Both the position numbers and the translations under genes were made by a program. Below the pieces are notes generated by a model. That model was not told the origin of the DNA and made no database searches. It saw only the letters and a list, made by a program, of their open reading frames with translations. A stretch of DNA of 64,000 bases from Streptomyces sp. TLI_105 (GTDB lineage Bacteria > Actinomycetota > Actinomycetes > Streptomycetales > Streptomycetaceae). This document shows, one piece after another, positions 43,628 to 54,110 of this stretch. How positions within the stretch are numbered: the stretch's first letter is position 1; the number at the start of each line of letters is the position of its first letter. The DNA is taken from the NCBI RefSeq assembly GCF_900105415.1, contig NZ_FNSM01000001.1, positions 2,952,501 through 3,016,500 of the forward strand, read 5' to 3'.

Positions 43628-44980
43628 ATGGCTCAGGAGACGCAGGTGGCGGACCACGAGAGGCTCCGTCGGAATCTCGGATTCCGCGACCTTGTCGTGT
43701 ACGGACTGCTGTTCATCGCCCCCATGGCGCCGGTCGGGGTCTTCGGCACGCTCGACGCGAAGTCGCACGGGGCCGTCGCACTGGTGTACGTCGTGGCCAC
43801 CGTCGCCATGGCGTTCACGGCGTTCAGCTACGCCCAGATGGTGCGGGTGGCACCGCAGGCCGGTTCCGTCTTCACGTACGCGCGCAAGGGCCTCGGGGAG
43901 GGGCCGGGATTCATCGCCGGGTGGATGGCGATGCTCGACTACCTGCTGATCCCGGCCGTCGCCTACCTCTTCGCGGGCATCGCGATGGAGGCGCTGGTCC
44001 CGGAGGTGGACCGGTGGGTGTGGACCGGCATCGCCGTGGTGGTCACCACGCTGCTGAACCTGTGGGGCGTGCGGGCGGCGGCCCGGGTCGGCTTCGCGGT
44101 GCTCGCGATGGAGATCGTCGTCCTGCTGGTCTTCGTCGTGTCGGCGGTGGTGGTGCTCGTACGGGACGGGGCGCTGCGCGACGGGTGGTCGCCGCTCACC
44201 GGTGACACCGCGTTCTCGCTCGCCGCGGTGGTGGGCGCGGTGTCGGTGGCCGTCCTGTCCTACCTGGGCTTCGACGCGATCGCCTCCTTCGCGGAGGAGG
44301 TCACGGGGGGCTCGGCGAAGGTGGCCCGGGCGGTGCTTTTCTGCCTGGCGCTCGCGGGCGTCCTGTTCGTGGCCCAGACCTGGCTGGTGGCGCTCCTCGA
44401 ACCGGTCTCCTCGGCGGAGCTCGCCGCCGACCCGGCCAAGCAGGGCTCGGCCTTCTACGACGCCGTGGACGCCTCGGTCGGCGACTGGCTGCACGACCTG
44501 GTGGCCGCGTCGAAGGCGATCGGCGCGGCCTTCGCGGCGCTCGCGGGGCAGGCGGCGGGCGGCAGGCTGCTGTTCGCGATGGGCCGCGACCGACGTCTTC
44601 CGCACCTCCTCGCCCGCACCGACGGCGGCGTCCCGCGCGTGGCGCTGCTCGTCGCGGCGACGGTGACGATGATCGCGGCGGTGTGGGCGGCGCGCCGGGA
44701 CGACGGCCTCGACCACCTGGTCTCGGTCGTCGACGTCGGCGCGCTGACCGCCTTCGTCCTGCTGCACGCGAGCGTGGTGGGCTGGTTCGCCGTACGGCGG
44801 GCGGAGGGGCCGCCGCACTGGCTGAAGCACGTCGTCCTGCCGGTGGTCGGCGCGGCGATCCTGATCGCGGTGATCGTCGAGGCCTCGCCCGCCGCGCAGG
44901 TGGTGGGTGTGGTGTGGCTGGGGGTGGGCCTCGTCGTCCTCGCCGTCCAGGGCGCGACGAGGACGTCCACGCGCGCGTAG
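43628..44980 (+). CDS. APC-superfamily amino acid/amine permease
   Basis: This 450-aa membrane protein has about 12 predicted helices. The N-terminal signature [20 protein letters not shown], then [21 protein letters not shown], marks the APC family. [19 protein letters not shown] is the TM6-type discontinuous helix region that binds the substrate amino group. It is probably a proton-coupled importer; the substrate cannot be fixed. The ATG at 43628 lacks a Shine-Dalgarno, with AAACT six bases upstream. Confidence 0.9.
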   Translation: MAQETQVADHERLRRNLGFRDLVVYGLLFIAPMAPVGVFGTLDAKSHGAVALVYVVATVAMAFTAFSYAQMVRVAPQAGSVFTYARKGLGEGPGFIAGWMAMLDYLLIPAVAYLFAGIAMEALVPEVDRWVWTGIAVVVTTLLNLWGVRAAARVGFAVLAMEIVVLLVFVVSAVVVLVRDGALRDGWSPLTGDTAFSLAAVVGAVSVAVLSYLGFDAIASFAEEVTGGSAKVARAVLFCLALAGVLFVAQTWLVALLEPVSSAELAADPAKQGSAFYDAVDASVGDWLHDLVAASKAIGAAFAALAGQAAGGRLLFAMGRDRRLPHLLARTDGGVPRVALLVAATVTMIAAVWAARRDDGLDHLVSVVDVGALTAFVLLHASVVGWFAVRRAEGPPHWLKHVVLPVVGAAILIAVIVEASPAAQVVGVVWLGVGLVVLAVQGATRTSTRA

Positions 44981-45085
44981 AGCACGTGTCGTGCGCGTGA
45001 AGCCTGTGCCGCGCACGCAGACCACGTCCACGCGCGCGTGACGCCGCTCGGAGCTCCCGGGCGGGCCGGCCGGCCGTACGCGCCC

Positions 45086-45120
45086 CTGACGTTGTCGTAC
45101 CGCGCGGTTACGCTCGGTCC
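45086..45120 (+). promoter_or_regulatory. Leaderless promoter of xseA
   Basis: CTGACG (45086-45091) and TACGCT (45109-45114) are separated by exactly 17 bases. The -10 box ends six bases before the ATG, so the predicted transcript starts at the A of ATG. This is the best-formed leaderless promoter in the window. Confidence 0.65.
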
Positions 45121-46338
45121 ATGGCTCTGACTACGTCCGCCGAAGCACCGCTTCCCGTCGGTGAGGTCTCCCGGCTCATCGGGGGGTGGATCGACCGGCT
45201 CGGGGCGATCTGGGTCGAGGGGCAGATCACGCAGCTGTCGCGGCGCCCCGGCGCCGGGGTCGTCTTCCTGACGCTGCGGGATCCCTCGCACGACATCTCC
45301 ATCAGCGTCACCTGCTACCGCCAGGTCTTCGACGCGGTCGCGGACGTCGTCTCGGAGGGCGCCCGGGTCGTCGTGCACGCCAAGCCCGAGTGGTACGCGC
45401 CGCGCGGGCAGCTGTCGCTGCGGGCGGTGGAGATCAAGCCGGTCGGGATCGGCGAGCTGCTCGCCCGGCTCGAACAGCTGAAGCGGAGCCTGGCCTCGGA
45501 GGGGCTGTTCGCCCTCGACCGGAAGAAGCCGCTGCCGTTCCTGCCGCACCTGGTGGGCCTGGTCTGCGGCCGCGCCTCGGCGGCCGAGCGGGACGTCCTG
45601 GAGAACGCGCGCCGTCGCTGGCCGGCCGTCCGCTTCGAGGTGCGGAACGTCGCGGTGCAGGGCGTGAAGGCCGTCCCGCAGGTCGTCGGGGCGGTCAGGG
45701 AGCTGGACGCGCACGAGGACGTGGACGTGATCATCGTGGCTCGGGGCGGCGGCAGCGTCGAGGACCTGCTGCCGTTCTCGGACGAGCAGCTGATCCGTAC
45801 GGTGGCCGACTGCCGTACGCCGGTGGTGTCCGCGATCGGGCACGAGCCGGACTCCCCGCTGCTCGACCTGGTGGCCGATCTGCGCGCCTCGACGCCCACG
45901 GACGCGGCCAAGAAGGTCGTCCCGGACGTCGGCGAGGAGCTGGACCGGGTGCGCGGGCTGCGGGACCGGGCGCTGCGGACCGTGCAGGGGCTCCTGGACC
46001 GGGAGGAGCGCGGCCTGGCGCACGCGCTCGCGCGGCCCGTCATGGAGCACCCGCAGCGCATGGTGGAGGTCCGCGAGGACGAGGTGGCGGCGCTCCTGGC
46101 CCGGAGCCGACGGGTCCTCGGGCACCTGCTCGACCGGGCGGACTCGGAGCTCTCGCACACGCGGGCGCGGGTCCGGGCGCTGTCGCCCGCCGCGACGATG
46201 GAGCGGGGGTACGCGGTGCTCCAGCGGGCGGACGGGACGGTGGTCCGCTCCCCCGAGGAGGCCGCGGAGGGCGAGGAGCTGCGGGCCCGGGTCGCCGAGG
46301 GCGAGTTCACGGTGCGCCGCGTGCCCGACCCGGCCTGA
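45121..46338 (+). CDS. xseA: Exodeoxyribonuclease VII large subunit
   Basis: This 405-aa nuclease subunit degrades single-stranded DNA. The N-terminal OB-fold has [20 protein letters not shown]. The catalytic domain has [34 protein letters not shown] and [18 protein letters not shown], then [15 protein letters not shown]. Coiled-coil arms and the C-terminal MERGYAVLQ segment follow. It acts with XseB encoded downstream. The ATG has no ribosome site and is probably leaderless. Confidence 0.97.
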   Translation: MALTTSAEAPLPVGEVSRLIGGWIDRLGAIWVEGQITQLSRRPGAGVVFLTLRDPSHDISISVTCYRQVFDAVADVVSEGARVVVHAKPEWYAPRGQLSLRAVEIKPVGIGELLARLEQLKRSLASEGLFALDRKKPLPFLPHLVGLVCGRASAAERDVLENARRRWPAVRFEVRNVAVQGVKAVPQVVGAVRELDAHEDVDVIIVARGGGSVEDLLPFSDEQLIRTVADCRTPVVSAIGHEPDSPLLDLVADLRASTPTDAAKKVVPDVGEELDRVRGLRDRALRTVQGLLDREERGLAHALARPVMEHPQRMVEVREDEVAALLARSRRVLGHLLDRADSELSHTRARVRALSPAATMERGYAVLQRADGTVVRSPEEAAEGEELRARVAEGEFTVRRVPDPA

Positions 46339-46339
46339 G

Positions 46340-46391
46340 CGGACGACCCGAGCGGGCGACCTGCGCGGACGACCCGAGCGGGCGACCTGCG
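46340..46391. repeat. Two exact 26-bp tandem repeats between xseA and xseB
   Basis: Identical 26-base units occupy 46340-46365 and 46366-46391, beginning one base after the xseA stop codon, with a partial third copy to about 46405. They lengthen the gap between two genes that usually sit close together. Confidence 0.9.
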
Positions 46392-46473
46392 CGGACCATC
46401 TGAGCGAAGCCCCCGAGCGGGAAAACAGGGCAGTCGAGGAAGAAACGACCGGACACGGCGGATGGAGCGGCAC

Positions 46474-46737
46474 ATGGCAGTGGGTACGAGCACGGACGCG
46501 GGCGCGGAAGAGGCGGCCCTCGGTTACGAGCAGGCGCGGGACGAACTGATCGAGGTCGTCCGGCGCCTGGAGGCGGGCGGGACGTCCCTGGAGGAGTCCC
46601 TCGCGCTCTGGGAGCGGGGCGAGGAGCTGGCGAAGGTGTGCCGGCGCCGCCTGGAGGGGGCGCGGGCCCGGCTCGACGCCTCGCTGGCGGCGGAGCGCGC
46701 GGGCGAGGCGGACGAGGGGGAGGACGGGGGCGAGTAG
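46474..46737 (+). CDS. xseB: Exodeoxyribonuclease VII small subunit
   Basis: This 87-aa helical protein coats XseA. GYEQARDELIEVVRRLEAGG and LEESLALWERGEELAKVCRR are diagnostic. The ATG at 46474 has GGAG six bases before it and is preferred over the ATG at 46462 (four residues longer). The acidic tail ends GEDGGE. Expression with xseA is expected despite the 135-base gap. Confidence 0.94.
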   Translation: MAVGTSTDAGAEEAALGYEQARDELIEVVRRLEAGGTSLEESLALWERGEELAKVCRRRLEGARARLDASLAAERAGEADEGEDGGE

Positions 46738-46762
46738 GTCCGGCGCGTAGACTCCGAGTGAA

Positions 46763-46817
46763 CCGGATCACTATCCGGATAGATTAGTTGAATTTTCACC
46801 AACCCTGGGCGTACTGT
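46763..46817 (+). promoter_or_regulatory. Promoter and palindrome upstream of the nitroreductase
   Basis: TTGAAT (46788-46793) and TACTGT (46812-46817) are spaced 18 bases apart. Just upstream, CCGGAT-CACT-ATCCGG (46763-46778) is an inverted repeat, with a third CCGGAT at 46775-46780. This could be the site of a TetR- or MarR-type regulator. Confidence 0.5.
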
Positions 46818-46877
46818 CGAGACATCGCTTGAATCTTGTACGAGCGAACCCCCCTTGCAGTTCGGAAGGTACGCAGC

Positions 46878-47468
46878 ATGTCCCTCGCCCTTGACGCCGT
46901 CGCCCAGGACCTCCTCTTCCGTGAGGCCCGTACCGCCAACACGTTCACCGACGAGCCGGTGACCGACGAGCAGGTCCAGGCGATCTACGACCTGGTGAAG
47001 TACGGCCCCACCGCCTTCAACCAGACCCCGCTGCGCATCACCCTGGTCCGTTCCCCCGAGGCCCGCGAGCGCCTGGTGAAGCACATGGCCGAGGGCAACC
47101 AGGCCAAGACCGCCGCCGCCCCGCTGGTCGCGATCCTCTCGGCCGACAACGAGTTCCACGAGGACCTGCCGGCGCTGTTCCCGCACTTCCCGCAGGCCAA
47201 GGACGTGTTCTTCTCCGAGCGCCCGGTCCGCGAGGGCGCCGCGCTGCTGAACGCCGCCCTCCAGGCCGCGTACTTCATCGTGGGCGTCCGCGCCGCCGGC
47301 CTGGCCGCCGGCCCGATGACCGGCCTGGACTTCGCCGGCGTCCAGAAGGAGTTCCTGGACGACGACCACACCCCGCTCATGGTCGTCAACATCGGCAAGC
47401 CGGGCGAGGACGCCTGGTTCCCGCGCTCCCCGCGCCTGTCGTACGACGAGGTCGTCACCACCGTCTGA
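46878..47468 (+). CDS. Nitroreductase-family oxidoreductase (malonic semialdehyde reductase-like)
   Basis: This 196-aa FMN-dependent protein resembles RutE/HadB-type enzymes. [15 protein letters not shown] carries the N-terminal FMN-phosphate contact, [14 protein letters not shown] the loop near the isoalloxazine ring, and [12 protein letters not shown] the C-terminal FMN segment. It probably reduces a semialdehyde, quinone or nitro compound with NAD(P)H. The ATG at 46878 has GGAAGG eight bases before. It is monocistronic between its own promoter and a strong terminator. Confidence 0.9.
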   Translation: MSLALDAVAQDLLFREARTANTFTDEPVTDEQVQAIYDLVKYGPTAFNQTPLRITLVRSPEARERLVKHMAEGNQAKTAAAPLVAILSADNEFHEDLPALFPHFPQAKDVFFSERPVREGAALLNAALQAAYFIVGVRAAGLAAGPMTGLDFAGVQKEFLDDDHTPLMVVNIGKPGEDAWFPRSPRLSYDEVVTTV

Positions 47469-47482
47469 GCCTGACGGCAGCA

Positions 47483-47525
47483 CGGAGAAGGGCCCCGCAC
47501 TCCACGAGTGCGGGGCCCTTCTCCG
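47483..47525. terminator. Bidirectional terminator after the nitroreductase
   Basis: A perfect 19-bp stem (47483-47501 with 47507-47525) has a five-base loop and is flanked by convergent stop codons at 47468 and 47531. Confidence 0.88.
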
Positions 47526-47530
47526 TACGC

Positions 47531-48064
47531 TCAGACCTTCTTCGCCTGGAGCGAGCCGGCCATCTCCGCCAGCCGCTCGAAGGAGGCCGTGCCGGTCACC
47601 ACGGTCGTCGCGCCGTTCTCCGTACGGACCAGCGCGTCGTACTTCGGGCCCTCCCAGCGCTGCCAGACCCGCCCGGCCACCGTCTGGGTCTTCCCGGTGT
47701 TCTTCGCCTTCCGGGTCACCTCGGGCACGAACTTCCCCGGCTCCGTCGTCGACTGGTTGACCGCCACGTACTGGGTGTCCGGGGAGAGGAAGCCCAGCTG
47801 CCAGGCGTCGCCCTTCTCGCGCTTGTACGAGACGACCGTCGCCTTCCATCCCTCGCCGAGGCCCTCGGGGGCCAGCACCGGATACGGCGCCGCCCGCTGG
47901 GCCGTGAGGAGCTCGACCCGGTAGTCCTTCGCCTTGACCGGTTCGGCGCTCTCGTCGTGCGGGATGAAGAGATACATCACGCCCGCGGCGACCATGATCA
48001 CCCCGAGGGACTGGAACATCCCGCGTACCGTCTGCCTGCCTCGCATACCTGCCACGCCCACCAT
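47531..48064 (-). CDS. DUF4245 membrane-anchored protein
   Basis: This 177-aa protein has one N-terminal helix (about residues 17-35, [19 protein letters not shown]) and an extracytoplasmic domain of DUF4245 type. Conserved stretches include [33 protein letters not shown] and [12 protein letters not shown]. The function is unknown. The start is uncertain (ATG 48064 or 48046). It is divergent from glpX, as commonly found in actinobacteria. Confidence 0.85.
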   Translation of the reverse strand: MVGVAGMRGRQTVRGMFQSLGVIMVAAGVMYLFIPHDESAEPVKAKDYRVELLTAQRAAPYPVLAPEGLGEGWKATVVSYKREKGDAWQLGFLSPDTQYVAVNQSTTEPGKFVPEVTRKAKNTGKTQTVAGRVWQRWEGPKYDALVRTENGATTVVTGTASFERLAEMAGSLQAKKV

Positions 48065-48181
48065 GGTCGCATCATGGTGTCTTGCTCATACGTGGGCCCC
48101 TCTGCTCATTTTGTCGACGTACCGATAGAGTCGCAGCACCCTCTTTTTCCCGGCCGTCGCCGTACAGAAAGGTGCGTTCCG

Positions 48182-49216
48182 ATGACCGAGCACCACCACC
48201 TTCCGCCCGAGCTTGTCGTTTCCCCCGAGGCCCCCGACCGCAACCTCGCCCTGGAGCTGGTCCGCGTCACGGAGGCCGCCGCCATGGCCGCCGGCCGCTG
48301 GGTCGGCCGCGGCGACAAGATCGGCGCGGACGGGGCGGCGGTCAACGCCATGCGGACCCTGATCTCCACCGTCTCGATGAACGGCGTCGTCGTCATCGGC
48401 GAGGGCGAGAAGGACGAAGCCCCCATGCTCTTCAACGGCGAGCGGGTCGGCGACGGCACCGGCGCCGAGGTCGACATCGCGGTCGACCCGATCGACGGCA
48501 CCACGCTCAACGCGAAGGGCATGCCCAACGCGATCGCCGTCCTGGCCGCCGCCGACCGCGGCACCATGTTCGACCCGTCCGCGGTCTTCTACATGGACAA
48601 GCTGGTCACCGGCCCGGAGGCCGCCGACTTCGTCGACATCAACGCCCCCGTCTCGGTCAACATCCGCCGGGTCGCGAAGGCGAAGAACTCCTCCCCCGAG
48701 GACATCACGGTCGTCATCCTGGACCGCCCGCGTCACGAGGGCATCGTCAAGGAGATCCGCGAGACCGGCGCCCGGATCAAGTTCATCTCGGACGGCGACG
48801 TCGCCGGCTCGATCATGGCCGTCCGCGAGGGCACCGGCGTCGACATGCTCATGGGCATCGGCGGCACGCCCGAGGGCATCATCTCCGCCTGCGCCATCAA
48901 GTGCCTCGGCGGCGTGATCCAGGGCAAGCTGTGGCCGAAGGACGAGGCCGAGCGCCAGAAGGCCCTGGACGCGGGCCACGACCTGGACCGCGTGCTCTCC
49001 ACGAACGACCTGGTCAGCGGCGACAACGTGTTCTTCGTCGCGACCGGCATCACCGACGGCGAGCTGCTGCGCGGGGTGCGCTACCGCGCCGAGACGGCGA
49101 CCACGCAGTCGCTGGTCATGCGCTCGAAGTCCGGCACGATCCGCCAGATCGACTCGACGCACCGGCTCTCGAAGCTGCGCGCGTACAGCCAGATCGACTT
49201 CGACAGGGCGAAGTAG
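48182..49216 (+). CDS. glpX: Fructose-1,6-bisphosphatase class II
   Basis: This 344-aa Mg/Mn-dependent gluconeogenic phosphatase carries [18 protein letters not shown] and [14 protein letters not shown], the metal- and phosphate-binding motifs of the GlpX fold. [20 protein letters not shown] and [12 protein letters not shown] are also family landmarks. The ATG at 48182 follows GAAAGG. It is the only FBPase class usually present in Streptomyces. A hairpin follows the stop. Confidence 0.97.
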   Translation: MTEHHHLPPELVVSPEAPDRNLALELVRVTEAAAMAAGRWVGRGDKIGADGAAVNAMRTLISTVSMNGVVVIGEGEKDEAPMLFNGERVGDGTGAEVDIAVDPIDGTTLNAKGMPNAIAVLAAADRGTMFDPSAVFYMDKLVTGPEAADFVDINAPVSVNIRRVAKAKNSSPEDITVVILDRPRHEGIVKEIRETGARIKFISDGDVAGSIMAVREGTGVDMLMGIGGTPEGIISACAIKCLGGVIQGKLWPKDEAERQKALDAGHDLDRVLSTNDLVSGDNVFFVATGITDGELLRGVRYRAETATTQSLVMRSKSGTIRQIDSTHRLSKLRAYSQIDFDRAK

Positions 49217-49246
49217 CGAGGCGGCCGGGCACCGGCCGTACGCACA

Positions 49247-49290
49247 CGAAGAGGGGCGCCCCCATGTGCGGTGGGGGCGCCCCTTCTCGT
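49247..49290. terminator. Bidirectional terminator after glpX
   Basis: A hairpin with a 12-bp GC core (GGGGCGCCCCCA from 49253) extends with one small mismatch to about 19 pairs. It lies between the glpX stop (49216) and the converging WhiB-like gene (49321). Confidence 0.75.
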
Positions 49291-49320
49291 ACGGACCGGG
49301 CGCGGGTCTTCGCGGTCCCG

Positions 49321-49692
49321 TCAGCCCGCCTGGGCGATCCGCCCGGTCGCGGCCGCCTTCCGCAGCTCCACCTCGCGCCGCCGGCGCCGGGCGAGGACGA
49401 CGCGGCGCTCCGCCGCCGTGAGCCCGCCCCACACCCCGTACGGCTCGGGCTGGAGCAGCGCGTGCTCCCGGCACTCGACCATCACGGGACAGCGCGCGCA
49501 GACCCGCTTGGCCGCCTCCTCGCGGGCGAGCCGCGCGGCGGTCGGCTCCTTGGACGGGGCGAAGAAGAGTCCGGCCTCGTCCCGGCGGCACACCGCCTCC
49601 GCGTGCCATGGACCGGCCTCGTCCTCCCGGGCAGGGGCGCGCTGAGGGGGTACGGCGGCGACCTGGAGGGGCTGATGCGGCGGTTGCAGCAC
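49321..49692 (-). CDS. WhiB-like Fe-S transcription factor
   Basis: This 123-aa protein has the four cluster Cys at about residues 35, 65, 68 and 74 (EAVC, CARC, VEC). The G-[VI]-W-G-G turn appears as YGVWGGLTAAERR, followed by a basic C-terminal DNA-binding helix region. It should bind a [4Fe-4S] cluster and partner with a principal sigma factor. The position beside glpX and a class I fumarase matches, from memory, wblI of S. coelicolor, but I do not assign the symbol. Confidence 0.92.
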   Translation of the reverse strand: MLQPPHQPLQVAAVPPQRAPAREDEAGPWHAEAVCRRDEAGLFFAPSKEPTAARLAREEAAKRVCARCPVMVECREHALLQPEPYGVWGGLTAAERRVVLARRRRREVELRKAAATGRIAQAG

Positions 49693-49850
49693 GGTCTACT
49701 CCTGACGACGGCTTCGCGAGCGAGCGGCGATGCACCAGCCCTACCCGCTGTGCGCGTGCCTATGCACTGCGTGCCCCGCCGTTCCGCACTGCGGATACCC
49801 GAGGGCGAATTCCGGTCACCTTCCGGTCGCCGGCGGACGGCTCCCGGGCG

Positions 49851-50570
49851 TCAGTGTCCGAGGTGCTTGCGGAGCTTGCCCTGGAGGTCGGTGATCCACT
49901 TGCCGCGCTTGGGCTTGGCCTCGACGTTCCCGAAGATCGAGAAGCCGTTGACGACGACGACCGGCGCCTGCGGGTCGGCCCCTTCCAGGGTCACGACCTC
50001 GAAGTTCCCGAAGATGCCGCTGCCGCTGCCGCGCAGGCTGATGTTCTCCGGGACCCGGACCTCGACGTTCCCGAAGATGGAGGTGGCGTTGATGGTGGTC
50101 AGCCGCTGGGCGAAGATCGCCTCGGTCAGGTCCACCTCGACGTTCCCGAAGAGCGCGAAGGCGTTCGTCCGGCGGCTCACCCGCCAGCGGCCCTTGCGGG
50201 TCGTGCTGGAGAAGATCGCGACGAGGTTGTCCGCGGGGCCCTCGGGGTCGTCGGGGCCGTAGGCGAAGGCCGGTTCGGCGTCCCGGGAGGTGCGGGAGCT
50301 CGGCAGGTCTCGGACGATCGGCTCCAACTCGCCGACGGTCTTGGCCCGGTAGACCGCGTCGATCCGGTCCGAGTGCTCCTCCGCGTCGAGCCGTCCCTCG
50401 GCCAGGGCGTCCCGGAGGATGTCCGCGATCCGGTCCCGGTCCGCGTCCGAGGCTCGCAGCGAGCCCTGCGGATCGGCGAAGGCGGGCCCGGCGAGAGCGG
50501 GCTCGGCGGGGGCGACCGGCCGCTGCGGCCGCGGCTGCTTCTCGGGTTCGGGCTGCTTTTCGAGGTCCAC
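49851..50570 (-). CDS. DUF1707 / LiaF-like domain protein
   Basis: This 239-aa protein is taken from GTG 50568-50570, giving VDLEKQPEPEK. An upstream extension would lack a ribosome site, and TACGCT ends six bases before this GTG, suggesting a leaderless mRNA. DUF1707 (about residues 40-90: RASDADRDRIADILRDALAEGRLDAEE) is followed by a beta-helical LiaF/DUF2154-like part. There the phrase FGNVEV or FGNFEV recurs four times at about 25-35-residue spacing. It has no membrane segment, and its role is unknown. Confidence 0.8.
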   Translation of the reverse strand: MDLEKQPEPEKQPRPQRPVAPAEPALAGPAFADPQGSLRASDADRDRIADILRDALAEGRLDAEEHSDRIDAVYRAKTVGELEPIVRDLPSSRTSRDAEPAFAYGPDDPEGPADNLVAIFSSTTRKGRWRVSRRTNAFALFGNVEVDLTEAIFAQRLTTINATSIFGNVEVRVPENISLRGSGSGIFGNFEVVTLEGADPQAPVVVVNGFSIFGNVEAKPKRGKWITDLQGKLRKHLGH

Positions 50571-50892
50571 GGATCCAGCGTAGCGACACGCGATAGATCG
50601 CAACCAGGGGGAACACCCCGGGCGCACCCCCGAACGCCCCGGTCGCATCCCCTAGGGGACGCGACCGGGATCCGACAGGGGACCCGACGGGGATCCGACA
50701 GCGGACGCGAACGGGACCCGACAGGGACGCCACCGGGATCCGACAGGGGGCGCGGCCGGGACCCGAACACGCCATTCCGGTGCGTTCCACGCGTCCAGTG
50801 AGCCTTACCTCACAGGAACGGGGTCGCGCCCTCGGCATACGCTGGAGGGCGCGCCGCCAACGGAGGCGGCGCTGCTGTCTGCCGAGTGAGGA
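50571..50892. promoter_or_regulatory. Gap upstream of class I fumarase
   Basis: This 322-base gap contains dispersed GGGACGCGACCGGGATCCGAC-like units between 50650 and 50770 (repeated GATCCGACAG phrases), then a CATACGCT box near 50838 that may be the -10 of the fumarase promoter. There is no gene. Confidence 0.4.
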
Positions 50893-52578
<1,686 letters not shown>

Positions 52579-52644
52579 CGTCTCCTCCCCGCGGCCGTCC
52601 CCGGGCGGCCGAGGATCACCGCACGCACATCCCGATGCCCGATG

Positions 52645-52674
52645 CCCGGTCCCGGTCCCGGTCCCGGTCCCGGT
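52645..52674. repeat. Five tandem CCCGGT hexamers
   Basis: Five exact copies lie in the non-coding gap after the class I fumarase gene, just before its terminator. Confidence 0.9.
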
Positions 52675-52696
52675 CTCGGCCGACCGTCACAGCTCC

Positions 52697-52734
52697 CGGA
52701 ACCCCCTGGTCCCTCGCCGGACCAGGGGGTTCCG
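52697..52734 (+). terminator. Terminator of class I fumarase
   Basis: A perfect 16-bp stem (52697-52712 with 52719-52734) has a six-base loop, followed by CGTTCC. It lies about 120 bases after the fumarase stop. Confidence 0.85.
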
Positions 52735-52769
52735 TCGTTCCCCGGTGTCGATCTTCACGTCAGAAAGTC

Positions 52770-52809
52770 GCTACCGACCGGTAGCCCTCTCGTCGCCTAC
52801 TGGTCAGTA
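52770..52809 (+). promoter_or_regulatory. Paired palindromic operators before the acid phosphatase
   Basis: GCTACCG-AC-CGGTAGC (52770-52785) and TACTG-GT-CAGTA (52798-52809) share the pattern TACYG-N2-CRGTA, with centres 26 bases apart. This is the style of a TetR-family operator bound by two dimers. It lies 53-92 bases before the phosphatase start, where the promoter should be. Confidence 0.55.
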
Positions 52810-52861
52810 TGGGGCGCGAGCATGTCAACCACTGAGCCGGTCGACCCCTCGGGAGCCCCCC

Positions 52862-53491
52862 ATGCCCTCCGCCAAAGCCACTGCCACGGCCACCACGGCC
52901 CTCGGTCTGACGGCCCTCCTCGTCGTCGGCCCGGCGCCCGCCGCCTCCGCCGCCGACCCGGACACCCACGTCACGTCGGCCGCGGCCCTCGCGGACGTCG
53001 ACTACACGACCTGGCGCCGCGACGTGGCGGCCGTCGTCGCCGAGGCGCGCCCCTACGTCGAGGCGCGCTCCGAGAACGCCGGCCGCGAGAAGCAGGCCAT
53101 CGTCCTCGACATCGACAACAGCTCCCTGGAGACGGACTTCCACCCCTTCTGGGAGCTGCCGACCCCGGCCATCTCGGACGTGCGCGCGCTCGTCCGCGAC
53201 GCCCACGCGCGCGGGGTGGCCGTCTTCTTCGTCACCGCCCGGCCCGGAATCATCTACTCCCTGACGGACTGGAACCTGAAGAAGGCCGGCTACCCCGTCG
53301 ACGGGCTGTACGTGCGCTCGCTCCCCGACCTGTTCGGCGAGGTCAGTGCGTACAAGACCGAGAAGCGCGCCGAGATCGAGGCCAAGGGCTACACGATCAT
53401 CGCGAACATCGGCAACAACACGACCGACCTCGTCGGCGGCCACGCCGAGCGCGCCTTCAAGCTCCCGGACTACGGCGGCAAGCTGTCGTAA
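52862..53491 (+). CDS. Secreted HAD-type acid phosphatase (class B-like)
   Basis: This 209-aa exported phosphatase starts at ATG 52862 with GGGAG seven bases ahead, giving a Sec signal cut near ASA-AD (about residue 31). HAD motif I is IVLDIDNSSLE (nucleophile Asp), motif II is FFVTARPG, and the Lys-containing motif is in YKTEKRAEIEAKGY with the terminal NIGNNTTDL replacing the usual GDxxxD. It belongs to the plant/bacterial acid phosphatase group B. It probably scavenges phosphate from extracellular esters. It converges with the next gene after five bases. Confidence 0.88.
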   Translation: MPSAKATATATTALGLTALLVVGPAPAASAADPDTHVTSAAALADVDYTTWRRDVAAVVAEARPYVEARSENAGREKQAIVLDIDNSSLETDFHPFWELPTPAISDVRALVRDAHARGVAVFFVTARPGIIYSLTDWNLKKAGYPVDGLYVRSLPDLFGEVSAYKTEKRAEIEAKGYTIIANIGNNTTDLVGGHAERAFKLPDYGGKLS

Positions 53492-53496
53492 CGGGC

Positions 53497-53994
53497 TCAC
53501 CGCGTGGTGATGTGGAACTCCATCCGCTCGTAGTCCCCGTCGGGGGTCGTACGGAGGTACCCGCGCGCCTGCTTGAAGTCGCCGGTGCCGCCGGTGATGG
53601 CCACGTCGTAGGCCGCCGGCGTCTCGCTCGAGGTGTCGAAGGTGACGAGGGCCTGGGCGGTGAGCTGCCCGCCCGGTCCGCCGTTCAGGACGAAGGTGCC
53701 GATGCAGTTCACGTCGGCCTGGGTCCCGGAGACGCGCACCACGGCGCAGGTCACGCCGTCGCGGCCGACCTTGTCGCCGCCCTTGGTCTTGTACAGGTCG
53801 TCGGCGACCGTGAAGACGCCCCCGACCTTCGGCGGCGGACCGCTCTCGTCGGCTCCCGGAGCCGGGACCTCCTTGGAGTAGAGCGTGAACTCGAACCCGT
53901 CGCCGTCGTCGGCCTGAGCCGGGGCGGCGGCGAAAGAGACCGCGGCGACCGCACAGGCGGCAAGCGCGCCGATCCTCTTGAAGCTGCGGGTCAT
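53497..53994 (-). CDS. Secreted allene-oxide-cyclase-like barrel (dirigent-type) protein
   Basis: This 165-aa protein takes ATG 53994 with GGAGG seven bases ahead. The signal peptide ends APAQADD. The mature part follows the AOC/dirigent barrel pattern: FEFTLYSKEV, FTVADDLYKTKGGDKVG, AQALVTF and AITGGTGDFKQARGYL. One Cys pair (VTCAVV, VNCIGT) is likely. No catalytic function is established for the bacterial homologues. Confidence 0.82.
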   Translation of the reverse strand: MTRSFKRIGALAACAVAAVSFAAAPAQADDGDGFEFTLYSKEVPAPGADESGPPPKVGGVFTVADDLYKTKGGDKVGRDGVTCAVVRVSGTQADVNCIGTFVLNGGPGGQLTAQALVTFDTSSETPAAYDVAITGGTGDFKQARGYLRTTPDGDYERMEFHITTR

Positions 53995-54110
53995 GTCCTG
54001 CCTCCCGTGGGATGGGGGTCCCCCTCGGCATGCTTCACATTGTGCGGGGATCCCCGCGGCTTCGCCCGTCCGGCGCAATCCCGGGCGACCGCGTCGGGGA
54101 TCATGGCGCC

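Noticed and set aside
42512..45031. Extended ispH frame reading far upstream across the APC permease gene
   Set aside because: The upstream part is antisense to a clear permease gene. IspH begins at the MTATP start near 43564.
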